Below are positions 21,972 through 33,507 of a stretch of DNA of 64,000 nucleotides, in pieces; the stretch's first letter is position 1; every line of letters starts with the position of its first letter. A program made the position numbers and the translations under genes. The notes under the pieces were generated by a model. That model did no database searches and had not been told where the DNA came from. It was given only the letters and a program-made list of their open reading frames with translations. The stretch comes from Melampsora larici-populina 98AG31 (lineage: Eukaryota; Basidiomycota; Pucciniomycetes; Pucciniales; Melampsoraceae), in assembly GCF_000204055.1 (NCBI RefSeq), contig NW_006768853.1:144177-208176 (forward strand). Reading direction: 5' to 3'.

Positions 21972-23352
21972 TCATCCTGTAAAGCCTATATCAAGCTCAG
22001 CAAATTGCGTCAAAGCTAAATCTATGTTATGAGTAGATTTTGCTTTGTCTTTTTCCCTTTCACAAAGTTCCTTCTTGGCTCTTTTTTCACAATCAGCTAT
22101 AACATGACCTGGCTCCTTGCAATAAAAAGAAAGTTTCTTGATGTCTACTTGCATAATGGATGACTCTTGTCGGATGGCTGCGTGAAGAGTATTTTGACCA
22201 TTTGACAGGATACTTCGAATTTTTCCTGCCTGACCAATTTCCCAGGTTGATCTTGAGGAGAACAGAGTCATGAGCTTAGAATAGATATGCTCTGATTTCC
22301 CTGTTGGCTTTGTGTACCAAAGGGCCGTATGAATCACATATAGGCATTCAGTCATGGCATCAAGCCAGCATCTGAATTGACGACCTGGGGTTGACAAATT
22401 CTGCGGTCTAAGATAAAAAAAGGTAGCAGATATATAAAGATAAAAACAGTCAGATAAAATAACAAAATCAACAAGGCGAGAATTCAAAACGTGGAAAAAA
22501 GGGTGAAATTCAAAAATGCCATTACTCACCTGCTCAGCCATTCAACTGTTTTGGGGCCTGATGTTGGTGGCAAGCCAAGATAATCGCAGACCAGGCTGTC
22601 ACATACTATGACACCTAAACAACTATATCTGACTGTTTGCCAGTCAACCGGCCCTTTGCTTTTACCTCCTCCTGACAAAGTATAAGCAAAACCAAAGGAT
22701 CCCCAGTTTGTAATCTTTGGCTCCGCAGTTTGTCTTACAAACACAGTATTTCCATTGGCAAATAATGGGTAACCTTCTTTGTCAAGGGTATTATTGTTGT
22801 CTATGAATGTTTTGAAGGATGGGCGGTCCAGAGGCAGGCTGAATGTTTTCTTGCCTTTGTGACCCTCTTTCTTTGGCTGGGACAAATTGGAAGAATTGGA
22901 TGATTGTGTTTTCTGGGACTTTGGCAGATTGGTTTCCTGAGACTTCGGAGGCGGAAACACAACAATGCCTTTGTGACCCTCTTTCTCTGGCTGGGACAAA
23001 TTGGAAGATTTGGATGATTGTGTTTTCTTGGACTTTGGCGGATTGGTTTCCTGAGACTTTGGAGGCGGAAATGGAACAATGGGGGTCCCAGAATCTTCAC
23101 GTTTTGTTTTAGCAGGGAATTTCTCATTATCAAAAGCTACATTGAAGTCTTTGTAATCTTCTTTGGCGTTTCCAGTTTCTCGTTCATGAGTCTCAGAGCT
23201 TTGCTTGTCTTCTCCAAAATTGTTTTTGTCCGCTTAAAATTTGTCAGAGTCGCTGTTTGTGTATGTTGGTTGTCTTCATCATAAGTGTCAGAGTCGCTTA
23301 TGATGGAATGTAGTTCTTCTTGGCCCTCACAGTTACTGAGTGAGTCACTCAT
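21972..23352 (-). CDS. GCM-like zinc-finger protein of transposon type, possibly broken
   Basis: Start taken at 23352 (MSDSLSNCEGQEEL). The acidic N-terminus reads in one frame to about 23240, then a second frame takes over, so a short intron or a frameshift lies there. Two 38-residue repeats follow (FPPPKSQETN...SQPEKEGHKG). Next comes RYSCLGVIVCDSLVCDYLG, with the C-L-G-V-x-V-C-x4-C pattern of GCM/WRKY-like zinc domains found in transposon-linked fungal proteins. A GTGAGT donor at 22529 joins to the last exon (22407..21972), which has KLSFYCKEPGHVIADC, a zinc knuckle lacking its first Cys, and a charged tail. The gene lies just downstream, on the same strand, of the RecQ-like helicase pseudogene, and the two may belong to one element. 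Function beyond probable nucleic-acid binding is unknown. The GCM call is by pattern only. Confidence 0.5.
22844..23071 (-). repeat. Two tandem 114-bp units within the GCM-like gene
   Basis: Units 23071..22958 and 22957..22844 each encode 38 residues beginning FPPPKSQETN and ending in EGHKG plus two residues. The length is a multiple of three, so the frame is kept. Confidence 0.85.
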
Positions 23353-23959
23353 GTTGGTGGTAAACGACAATAGCAAAAGGAAAAAAAAGAGTGATGTTTG
23401 GGAGAAATTAAGGAATTCAAAGGATACAATTGAAATAAAACAACATGATTTGACAAGAAAAAGCACCTTGTCGAATCATGTCATCTTTGATCATGCTGAC
23501 AACATCAAAGTGGCCTGAGGAGACTTTGGCTTGGCCTGTCTGTTACGCTCTGCCACTTTGTTTTGGTTGTGGTACGGCGTCAATCCTACGCCCTGCATTG
23601 GTAATACGTACGTGCTTCATCAATCTGGTTGGATTGGAAATGGTTGTTTTTGATTGGATCACAAAATTAAGTATTTTGTGCTATATTATCTACTTTTCAG
23701 ATGTTTACTTTGCAGCGACTTCAAATGTCGGTGAGACATGAGTTGTAAAAGTATAGAATAGGGCCAAGTCTTGTACTTTTGCAACGTTTATCTTTTGCAA
23801 TGAACATGGGATGCAAAGATTAGGTTGCAAAATTAAAAAAACTAGGTACAGGAAGGTAACTTTCAGTCCTTTTTTTTGCGGGGTTATTTTTTGCAAACAT
23901 TCTGAAAAGCACTAGGTCTGTAAAAAAAAGATTACCCCGGGAAAAATAGACTTTTACGG
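23353..23959. other. Interval between GCM-like gene and helicase pseudogene
   Basis: No gene recognised. It could be the promoter of the GCM-like gene and the 3' flank of the helicase. Confidence 0.4.
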
Positions 23960-26825
23960 TCATTGAGCTTTCCGGTCATTAAAGACCGGAAATCGATGAT
24001 CGCAAAATTCTACAATCCCATTAAGAGGTGATACCATTATAGCTACTGATCGAATAGGGTCTTCTTTGTTAAAAGTTGAAATAACATGTTTGGAAGCAGT
24101 TGAGAGTTTGGTGGGTAGAATTCCCTTGGGGTTGAGCTCAGCTATGGAAGAAAACTTCCGTTCACAAGATGTGACCATTTCATTAAAAATTTCGTTGGTC
24201 AGAGTAGGTTGTAGTGCCATCAGTCAAAGTGCTGCCTCTGGTTCACAGTTGGAACAAAGGCATTGGGCCATTCCAGCCTCCTGTTGTCATTTGACTTCTT
24301 TGAGGTATCCCGAGTCAGTTAAAGACATCAGAATGTAACCAAGGCTATGAGGAGAACAAGATCATATCAGTTTGGGACTTGTGAGCCACAGACAATGTTA
24401 AAGTACTCACAGGTTATCAACAGACAATGCTACTCGGAGGCAAACATTGGTCTCCTGCAGCGCCTTCTGGCGAGCATCTTCAGACTGAACCAATGTGATA
24501 GCCACCTTTGAACTTCTACTACCTTCATTACAAGGCTTTCTCACCTTCTCCATTAGCAAAACCGCCAGGCCAGGTCGGCGGTCTCGGCCACACCGACCGA
24601 TCATTTGTCCAATGGACGCTGGGTCACCTTTACCCATCACAAGGACTCGCCGAAACCTTGTCCAGTTCTGACCTAGTCCGAGTGCCATTGTACAGCACAT
24701 CACAGGAAACACGCTTTCACCAAAATCTCGACAACGGTCAATCTTATCTCGAGGTCCAGTTGCTGAGGTGAAACAACAAGCGCAGTCACTGAGTCCATTC
24801 AAGGTATCTTCAGGGACCCGTTGTGCTTCATTTAAGGCACTCATTGTCTTGTAAGTACCACTTTTTTACCTGAGTATATCAAAGTTGGTGGAATATCTGA
24901 GGCTGTGACTTGAGAGGCAGGTGAGAAGAACCCCTTGATATCCTCAGCACTTGAAAGTGTAGATTTCAGAGACACTCGTATGATGCGTATTTTGGGTCAA
25001 ACCAGTTCCCCTCTATGCACAACTAAATCATCATTATTCCATTTAAAGCTGTCCTTTATACCCTTGAGAACTACAGGACAACAGGTGGCTGACATCAGAA
25101 GGACCGGAGCATGTTCCGTAGCCATAAACATGTCACACAGGTTTCCGTAAGAAGGTCAAAAGATTCCGTGATCTTGCCACCCAGTATGACTTGATAGATG
25201 ACGTGCAGTTCCACTTGCCACCAACCCCCATAAGTATATTAAATGAGCCTCATCAACAACTTTGAGTATTAGCCGGTTCTGGAAATCCGAGTTGAAATAC
25301 AATCTTTTGAACATAGGGCTATTGAGAAATATCTCCGGGCTCTATCCAAATAAGTAATGAAAGAAGTAAAGCATCCACCCATCAAAATCAGTTTGATCAC
25401 ATGATAATTGTCAATAAGCACGCTTATTGAACTAGTAAGTGGAACAATAAAATGTTCAGAAAGATATGAAAGTTGATCTAACAACTTGTGATCAAATAAG
25501 AGAGTAACAAAGGCGGAAGCGCAGAGCGTGACTATTACTAACCAAAGAGGTTTTAAAGATTAATCTAAAAGGTAATTGGAGTAATATGGACGCGGTGGTA
25601 GCTTGGAAGCAGTTTGTAAACTAATGCTTGATTAAATTGATTGATCAAAAGATAAAGAACAAAAAGAAAGTAGAAAAACAACAAGGGTTTTATACCTATT
25701 CCAACTCCAAAAGCGCACACAGATGTTTGTAATATTATTGATTGTTTTACATAGGTATGAGACGCCTTTTAGGAATTCCGCTGTCATGACTAATTTGTGT
25801 AATTCAAATCAAGCTTTTCCTCAAACGCAATAATTCCTCCTCTCAAGTGTCATCCAATAACTAAGTCAGTCATTCACCCAATCCAGTTATACAAATTCCC
25901 AGACCATCAGACAACAATCCCCTTATGTTGTTATCTGGCAGGTTTTAGATGTATTGAGACTTGAGTTGGGTCATCACTCCAAATCAAGAATCAGAACTGG
26001 AAACTCAAACTTCCTTCAGGAGTTTATAACTTCCTTAATTAATTCAGTACCACTTTCACATGACTCCTGATTATTAATTAAGATTAAAAAAGAATGTATA
26101 GAACTTAAACAATGTATGAATTGAAAAGAGCAAAGGATAATTATGAAATATTATGAGAAAGGAAGAATCTTACTCGAGTATGAGCATTCTTGTGTAGTTC
26201 TTATGTGTTTGCATGTGGTATTAAGGTCTTTGTATGTTAGCCAGGAGATAAGTTACTTAGGTTACTTATGCCCTGGCTGACAATAATCATAGAGGTTTCA
26301 GACATACCAGATATAGCAAGTGATATTTTCCTGCCAATATATCTTTTGCAACCAACTTGGTGAAGGTTGACTGGGTGAGGTTGACTGCTGCAATACCCAC
26401 CGGGGCTTTTTCTTCCACCTGGATGATTTGATCAGATAGGAGCCAGAGTATCACATATGAGGAAGAGAACCCACTTGATTATTGCCCAATGCATCAAGTG
26501 GATTGATGACTAAAACCAGTGGGTTCTTGCTCTTTGGAAATAGGCGATAGAACAGCTTGGGTACCCTGGATTTTCCAAAACCTGTGCCAGCGAGCAGGCA
26601 GGTGTTTTTTTCTTCCATCAAAGATAAAACTGCATCTGATTGTAATTTTTTCAAATCCACACCATAAGCGCTATTAAATATTTCAATTGAGCGTTTTGCA
26701 TGATCTTCTTTTTTTGCAGATAAAAGACTTCGACATATGGTAAGCCACCCAGAACTGGTCTTTGGAAGATGAGTCTCTTTGTTGTTCATAGTCAAAAGTC
26801 CAGATGATTTGCTTTGAGTCAACAT
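23960..26825 (-). pseudogene. RecQ-like DNA helicase, transposon-linked family, inactivated
   Basis: Exons 26825..26475 and 26418..26308 carry a RecQ-like N-terminus with Walker A (LAGTGFGKS) and motif Ia (AAVNLTQSTFTK). After an intron now holding a solo LTR, the third exon from 25341 carries the DEAH box (VVDEAHLIYLWG) and motif III (VLLMSATC), then LIYSG. The frame is lost by one base in the A-run at about 24863-24868. The C-terminal helicase domain (IGQMIGRCGRDRRPG) lies at 24844-24411, followed by a Cys-rich patch (CLCSNCEPEAA) and a tail to 23960. In-frame TGA codons interrupt IF*PSYG (about 25159-25161), GELV*PKI (about 25005-25007) and EAAL*LMA, each preceded by T where Arg is likely. 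Two further Arg-to-Cys-like changes may be present (DCACCF). The splice between 24411 and 24280 is not resolved. Such RecQ-like helicases are repeated in rust genomes; this copy cannot make a full protein. Confidence 0.8.
25409..26282. mobile_element. Solo-LTR-like insertion in a helicase intron
   Basis: An 874-bp segment starting TGTCAATAAG and ending TGGCTGACA is flanked by a 5-bp duplication ATAAT (25404-25408 and 26283-26287). TG...CA ends with a 5-bp duplication fit a solo LTR. Without it the surrounding intron would be about 87 nt, normal for this genome. Near one end is an imperfect palindrome (TTAGCCAGG...CCTGGCTGACA). Confidence 0.65.
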
Positions 26826-27273
26826 GGTTTAACTTGATGATCTTGAGTGATTTAGACAGAGTTGTGAATGTAAGATCCTCAAATAACTAAGATGATTAAG
26901 GTGCAGCCGCTCTGCAAGAAGATTTCAATCTCTCTCCTCAAGACTACTTCAGCCTCAAAGTGGATTCAAAACTGCATTTTGATTACACATTTTTACACCC
27001 CAACCACACCAAACTTCAAAACAATATATAAAACAAAGGAGGATAGTTCCTTGGAAAAAAATACATGTACAAGACATGCTGTTTTTCAGCGCATAGGCAA
27101 TCTCTTTGCCTCAAGTGTTTTGGCCGAGGTCTGATGGACGTAGTTGAGGAACAAAGATTGTCCCACCAAAATGAGAATTCTGCTCAAGCCACTGCGTGTT
27201 GATAATCTGTAAGTCCCTGCAGGAGTTTGGACAGCTCAACAACTCGCTTGACACCTTCTGGCGCCGACTCCTG
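26826..27273. other. Upstream flank of the helicase pseudogene
   Basis: No supported gene; the 80-codon plus-strand frame at 26892-27134 has no family features. Confidence 0.4.
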
Positions 27274-27276
27274 TCA

Positions 27277-28538
27277 GAGCATCTGCAATTGTCGGGTTAA
27301 GTTGCGGGAATAGCTAACTATTTAACTCACCAATTTTGAAATTTCTACAATGGTCAAATTTTAACCAATGGTTGGTTAGCTTTGCGACAAAAAATCAGTA
27401 GGCTGGGACAAAGTTATCCCAGCCTATCAACACATTAGCTAACTCAGTGCCCTCAAAAACACACCACCACACTTCATCCTTCTTCCATTGCCCTCTACCC
27501 ACTCACCGACTTCAAAGTTTCAGGACAATCAACCACTAACTCAACCTTGACCACACAATCAACCACACAATCAACCACTCGGCCAACCTCTCAATCAACC
27601 TGGATTGTTTTTTTACCATTGTTTAACAGCCCATTAGGTTATAAACAAGTGGCAAAAAGGATTGATTTTGTTTTATTCATCTTTCTCATAAGATTATAAA
27701 CGAGTAGGAAGGATGAAATAGTTTTATTTCATTTATCTTTTCTTGAATGATAAACAAGTAGCAAGGATGGAATAATTTTATTTTCTTTATTTTCTTTATT
27801 TTTTTGATGGATTGTAATTGCACTCAATAGATTATACCTATGTAGGAAGGAAACTTGAAATGAACTGGATATCTTAAAGACTTTAAGGCTACATTTTTGA
27901 GGATCGAGTTGATTTGGATGTATCTTGACATCATGCTGTGATTGATTATCGATTATCATTTGATTGACTTAGCTCTTGCCTAGTGCCAGCCACTGTGGAA
28001 CCAGGCTTTGAAGAGTGAGTTAAGTGTTAGCTAATCCAGTTTTGACACAACCCTGGGCCAGCAACGCAGCTGTTGCGCGCTGCGCTGCTGGTACGTTGCG
28101 GAAACTACACGCCGCACCAACGCGCAAGCTCTATATAATTGTTGCGGGTCACCCAGACGCACAACGAAGTCCTTGAAATTGATGTTTTTTTCTGACCGCA
28201 ACAGCACTTGTTGTGTTGTGGTCCACAAAAGCGCCGGTTTTTGAGGCTTTTTGGCACTGTTGCGCTTGTTGCGTCGCGCAACGGGTGAGCCGGCGCGCAA
28301 CTCGGCTTCCCTATTTCATGTTGCGGTGCTAGGAGCAACATAACATGGGTTGTGGCCTGTATGCTACGTGTTGCGGAGCAACACAGCCGGAAAAGCCTTT
28401 GTTGTGCCCCGCTGCTGGCACAGGGTTGTTTGACACCAACGACTGTGGGATTTGTCTTGAAATTAGTTGACCCCAGCTAAAGATTGTTAACTTTGGGTTA
28501 ACTAACGCCAAATTTAATGCAAATGATTGCAGATGCTC
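27277..28538. mobile_element. Harbinger-type MITE 1 (GAGCATCTGCAAT ends)
   Basis: Left end GAGCATCTGCAATTGTC, right end read inward GAGCATCTGCAATCATT. Target duplication TCA at 27274-27276 and 28539-28541. The terminus GAGCATC is that of the Harbinger element at 4335. Contains a hAT-type MITE at 28048-28428. No coding capacity. Confidence 0.8.
28048..28428. mobile_element. hAT-type MITE nested in Harbinger MITE 1
   Basis: GC-rich 381-bp insert, ends CAACCCTGGGCCAGCAACGC and, inverted, CAACCCTGTGCCAGCAGCGG. Flanked by the 7-bp direct repeat TTTGACA (28041-28047 and 28429-28435). The CAACCC terminus and 7-bp duplication match the large hAT element at 38982. Confidence 0.75.
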
Positions 28539-28541
28539 TCA

Positions 28542-30528
28542 GAGCATCCACTATGGTTGCGTGAACAATGTGATTTCCAGACAGGTCCACTATGGACCTG
28601 TTCCAGACATGCGGTTTGTACAACTGCGTCAAATCTTGCACTCCCCTTGTTCAAATCTACGCAAGCCTACGACTTGATTTATCATAGACTTTTGGCGCAT
28701 CAAATTGGTCAACAGCCATCAAATGATCTATCTGTATCCATCCCACTGTTGGAACCAAATACTTCATATTAGATATATTTCATAACACTTATCTTTTTCT
28801 CTTCTAACTTATGTGTGTGTTATGAACTTAGTATTTTGTCCAGAGACTTTACTCACTACATTTGTTCACTTAACCTAACCACATATTGTACCGCTGAATG
28901 TTGCTATCAAATTCCTGATCTGAGGAAGTTTTTCTTATTCATTCATCATTAAAACTTCTTCTATCAAAAACACTTTATCTCCATAATTGTCTCTCCGGAT
29001 CATTTGCTCCTCTATAGATTATTGACTGATAAACTGTTGTTTGATCTGATCAGGAATCTGAGATTCCTATACCCACTCTGCACTCACCACCTTCACTCAA
29101 AATCTTCCCTCATCCCTCAAAATCTCAGCTCGTTGATGGTAGCTGTTTACTCTGAACTTGCTAAAAAAAACACATTTTTTTTAAAAAAAAAGTGATTCCG
29201 TGCAATTGATTTCCCCGAGATCAAACAAGATGTGAGAAAGCTCAATGCTCATTGTCAACACCTGAAGCCATCATTTTGGTTCTTTCTGGTCACCAAGGTA
29301 GTCATCAGCATAGAAGTGAGCTGGGTGAGGTGTGGTAAGATGCTTCAGTTTGAGTCTTGACTTTGCCATAGTGTGTAAAGTGTTTTAAGAACAGATTATT
29401 GTAGTTGAATCCTACTTCACATCATCCCACAGTGGATTTCATGTGGTTAACAACTTAGGGTACGTTTGGTTGCGATTACGAATTGTAAACTCCGTTTGAC
29501 CCCAGGTACATTGCCCCGGGGCAAATGAGTTTATTGTTCAAATTGATTTTTCATCAAATAAACTCTGTTTAGGGTACATTGAAGGAAATCACGTTTGGTT
29601 GAAAATCCTAACCAGACGTATCTATATGTACATAGTCACCTCTCTTTGAAGGTTTCTCAGCTCAGCTTGGCTCACTTCACATTCTACCACTTTGCATCCA
29701 CCCATATGGATATCCTCTGGCGATGTCCGATACACGTAATGATCATATGATACAACCTTTGTTCCCATCCGACAATCTTTTGCCCAAACACGCTTGCAAT
29801 AACAGAAACATGTCCCACCAAATTCAACACTCTCCACCACTTCCTATTTGTCTCATCTTTCAAGAGTGATTTGTTTTGAGATTTTTTGAAGTTCAACAAC
29901 TGATTGAGATTGATAGAATGAAGTTGAATGATTGATTGGTTTTGAAAAATTGTTTTAAAATTGACCGATTGATTGAAATTGCAAAATTGACTGGAAATTG
30001 AACGATTGATAACTCGTTCCTTCAATCAAAATTGGTTTTCAAGATTTCATTTGTACAATCACAAAAGACAACTTTTTACACAGAAAGCAAGGAGTAGAAG
30101 CAAAGATTGGCTTGTGAGTCTTGAGTATGATGGTGTAGTGTTGAAGATGTTGATTGAGTCAAAGAACAAGCATCTTATGAAGTGAATACATATTGGATCG
30201 ATTGAGGAGGGTTGAAGTCTTTTGAGATGAAATTTTGTGAAGTACAAAAGGGAGTTTATTGCACTGATAAACTCCCTTTTGGCGTTTATCCAAAGTCCCG
30301 TTTTAAACTCCTTTTGGGACGGGGAAGGAGTTTATTTCTGGGTACCATAAGTGGTCCCAAACATCTTTTTTTAACAGCGATTATTTTGCAAAATAATCGC
30401 TATTATTCACAATAATCGCCAAAAATAATCGCTACCAAACGTACCCTTAGCTACAACACGCATGATCAATTCTTGCGATCAAGGACCGCAAAATTTACAA
30501 TAAAAAACCCTAATCATAGTGGATGCTC
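28542..30528. mobile_element. Harbinger-type MITE 2 (GAGCATCCACTATG ends)
   Basis: Left end GAGCATCCACTATGGTTG; right end read inward GAGCATCCACTATGATTAG. Target duplication TCA at 28539-28541 and 30529-30531. The left TCA is also the right TCA of MITE 1, so the elements lie back to back with three bases between them. Interrupted by another MITE at 29458-30446; without it about 1 kb long. Confidence 0.8.
29458..30446. mobile_element. Harbinger-type MITE with GGGTACGTTTGG ends, nested in MITE 2
   Basis: Ends GGGTACGTTTGGTTGCGATT and, inverted, GGGTACGTTTGGTAGCGATT. Target duplication TTA at 29455-29457 and 30447-30449. A G-run followed by TTTGG with TTA duplication is usual for PIF/Harbinger. 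Ends differ from the GAGCATC family. No coding capacity. Confidence 0.85.
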
Positions 30529-30580
30529 TCAGGGACTTAGTTAAGTTAGAACTAACTCCAATTTTAAACCAAACGGCTGC

Positions 30581-30591
30581 GGATGCTCTTA
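30581..30591. repeat. Orphan right end of a Harbinger-type MITE
   Basis: GGCTGCGGATGCTC followed by TTA has the right-end form of the GAGCATC family with a TTA duplication, but I find no matching left end nearby. Probably a truncated older copy. Confidence 0.35.
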
Positions 30592-30798
30592 GTTTTAAAA
30601 TAGTTTATAGATAGAGTGATAGCATGATAGAGTGATAGTGATAATGATATGACGTGATCGAAAGTTGAAGTTACGTCAGAGAAAAATTAAAATTAAATTT
30701 ACTATAAAATGTAAAAAAAATCGAAAATCAAAATCCCAAAACCAAAGCACCATAAACCAAAATATCGAAATCAAAAGTAGTTTTGATTTTCATTCAAG

Positions 30799-33507
30799 AT
30801 GAGAACATCAAATCAGTCAAACAATCAACTCATCACTAAGGATACTACTACTACTACTACTACTACTACTGATACTATTCAAAACAACAACAACAACCAT
30901 GTTCAACTACCACTTCAACAAATCAATTCACCTGATTTCTTACTCAATCCAAACCCATTTAACTTTATACCCAATAACACTAGTACTACATCCATCGATT
31001 TCAATCAACCATCATCATCATCTACCATCTCAATCTCAAACCAATCTCAAAACCAACACCATATGAATCAAACTTCATCAGGAAATTACAGAGTTAGTGC
31101 ATTCGGAGTATCAGATCATCAATCTTCACATTTAATCCATCCAGGCATGGTAAATGGAAAACCCGGGGGAGGAGACTGTGCCAAACTATGTCCACGTCAT
31201 CAAAGAATGGCGAACGAAGGCACGAACCGACAACTCCAAGCGGAGATCGAAACCTTACCAGAATCCGATCAAGAAGCCATCAACACAGCCTGGGGACTTT
31301 TCTCATCCTCAAACACCCAACGTCGTAGACTAATCCTAAGCGGTCTACTCACAATCTGTTGTCCATCCCAACTCCGATTCTTAACAGATTCATTAAAGAA
31401 AGTCTGTAGAATTGATCCTTTTAGTAGGTTACCTAAAGAGATTAGTTTAAAGATTTTGTGTTATGTTGATGCAATCAGTTTGGGTAAATCGGCACAGGTT
31501 TCAAGGCTTTGGAAAAAATTGTCGGATGATGATTTGATTTGGAGATTAATGTGTGAACAACATATTGAAAAGAAATGTACGAAATGTGGTTGGGGTTTAC
31601 CATTGATGGAAAAACGCAAACGGATGGATCCATCCACATCAACTATCAAAAGTAAAGAAACTCACGATCAGACCTCAGATTCGATTCATTTACATCCAAA
31701 CAAACGGATTTGTCAAAGAGATGATGGCGAGACCGATCTGATTGCTTCTACTTCCACCACAACTTCCACCAAGTTCACCAACCCAATCCGATCCCCAAAT
31801 CCTCCTAATCCGATTCCCACCCCAACATGTCGTACACCTACCAAACCATGGAAGATGGTGTATACCGAAAGATTAGCCCTAGAACGAAACTGGCGCAAAG
31901 GAATCTATGAGGAGACAATCCTAAGTGGACATACAGATTCGATCACCTGTTTACAACTAGAAGAACACTTCACATCACCATCATGGCCGATCTTGATGAC
32001 CGGTAGTTGGGATCGAACTATAAGAGTATGGAATTTAGAAACTAAAGAAACTATGAATGTTTTAAAAGGTCATACTAGAGGGATCAGATGTTTACAATTC
32101 GATAAGAGTAAATTGATCACTGGGGCTATGGATGGGAACCTTAAGATTTGGAATTGGAGAACGGGTGAGTGTATGAGAAGTATTCAGGCTCATGAAGAAG
32201 GTGTGGTTTGTTTAAAGTTTGATGAAGAAATCTTGGCGGTTCGTCTTTCCATTCTTTACGAATCTCTTGTAACTTTAATTCAACTTAACTGATTCTCTTA
32301 ACTTTTTGCATTTTTTTTCTTTTCTTTTGCTTGATAGAGTGGTAGTGCGGATGGAACAATAAGAATATGGAACTTTAAAACCGGTGGAGGATTCGTTCTA
32401 AGAGGCCATCGAGAATGGGTGAATTCAGTGGAGATATGGTCACCATCCAATCCAATCCATTCTACAACCACTTCAACCGGTCCAACCCCATCACCCTCAA
32501 CTTCTTCAACTCCTAATCCAACAGGTAAATTATTATTTTCAGCATCAGATGATGGATTAATAAAAGTTTGGAATTTAGATCGAAGAGAGACAGTAAGGGT
32601 TTTAGAAGGTCATATGGCCCAAGTCCAATCTATTAAACTGATTACCATAGATGAAGTTGAGAATGATGAACAAGTCGAAACGAATGGAGATGGTAATGAA
32701 GATCAACTTGAACCGATCTTTGGGAACGGAGTCTTGAGGGGTAAAAAACCGGTCTTGGTTTCTGGTAGTTTGGATAATTGTTTAAAGGTTTGGGATTTGG
32801 AGAAGGGAAGGTGTAGGAGAACTATGTTTGGACATATTCAAGGGGTTTGGAATGTTGATGCTGATAGATTAAGAGTGGTTAGGTAACTTTGATCTCTCTC
32901 CTGAAAAAATCAAACGGTTTTTTGAAATCTGTTTTTTTTTGGTTTTTATAGTGGTTCACATGATAGATCATTAAAGATTTGGGATAGGATCACAGGGAAA
33001 TGTATTCATACGATCGTAGGACACAGAGGAGCGGTGATGACGATTGGATTAAGTGATGATAAGATCATTAGTGGAGGAGATGATGGAGAAGTAAGGTATG
33101 TAATTGTGAAGTTTTTTTAAATCGATTTTCTTTTTATAGATAGATGGATTTCAATTGAATTGAGAATTGGGGTTTTTTCTTTTTTTAGGATTTGGTCGTT
33201 TGCTCCGGTTGAACATGGGTTGAGACTTCATCAGCATCATTTGAATCAACTTCAGTTACAGCATGATCATCAACTTCAACATGATCAGCAACTTCAACTC
33301 GATCAGCAACTTCAACATCAACATGATCATCAAGATCTTAATGAAGATGAAGAGAAGTATGAAGACCTTAATCGAGATGAAGACAAAGATGAAGACAAAG
33401 ACAAAATTAAAGTATGTGAAATTGAACAAACAGAGAAGAATGAAGGCATACAGAACATTCAAGGAAACGACAATGGAAAAGGAAAAGGGAAAGAGGTTTT
33501 GGAATGA
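30799..33507 (+). CDS. MET30: F-box/WD40 protein, MET30/SconB-like
   Basis: Four exons (30799-32238, 32338-32882, 32952-33095, 33189-33507) give 815 residues. Residues 15-25 are a Thr run from an ACT repeat. The region CAKLCPRHQRM and the helical stretch before the F-box resemble MET30/SconB. The F-box is at about 203-250 (FSRLPKEISLKILCYVDAIS), followed at once by CEQHIEKKCTKCGWGLPLME, a segment typical of this family. WD40 repeats run from about 374 to 715, several ending in IRVWN, LKIWN, IKVWN or LKVWD. Such proteins are substrate receptors of SCF ubiquitin ligases; in yeasts and moulds MET30/SconB represses sulfur-assimilation genes. Odd: the C-terminus is a His/Gln/Asp/Glu/Lys-rich tail of about 95 residues built from HDHQLQ-type repeats. 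The start is the first Met of the frame. Confidence 0.88.

Noticed and set aside
30845..30870. ACT repeat as a CRISPR or regulatory array
   Set aside because: It is an in-frame trinucleotide repeat encoding a Thr run in the MET30-like protein.
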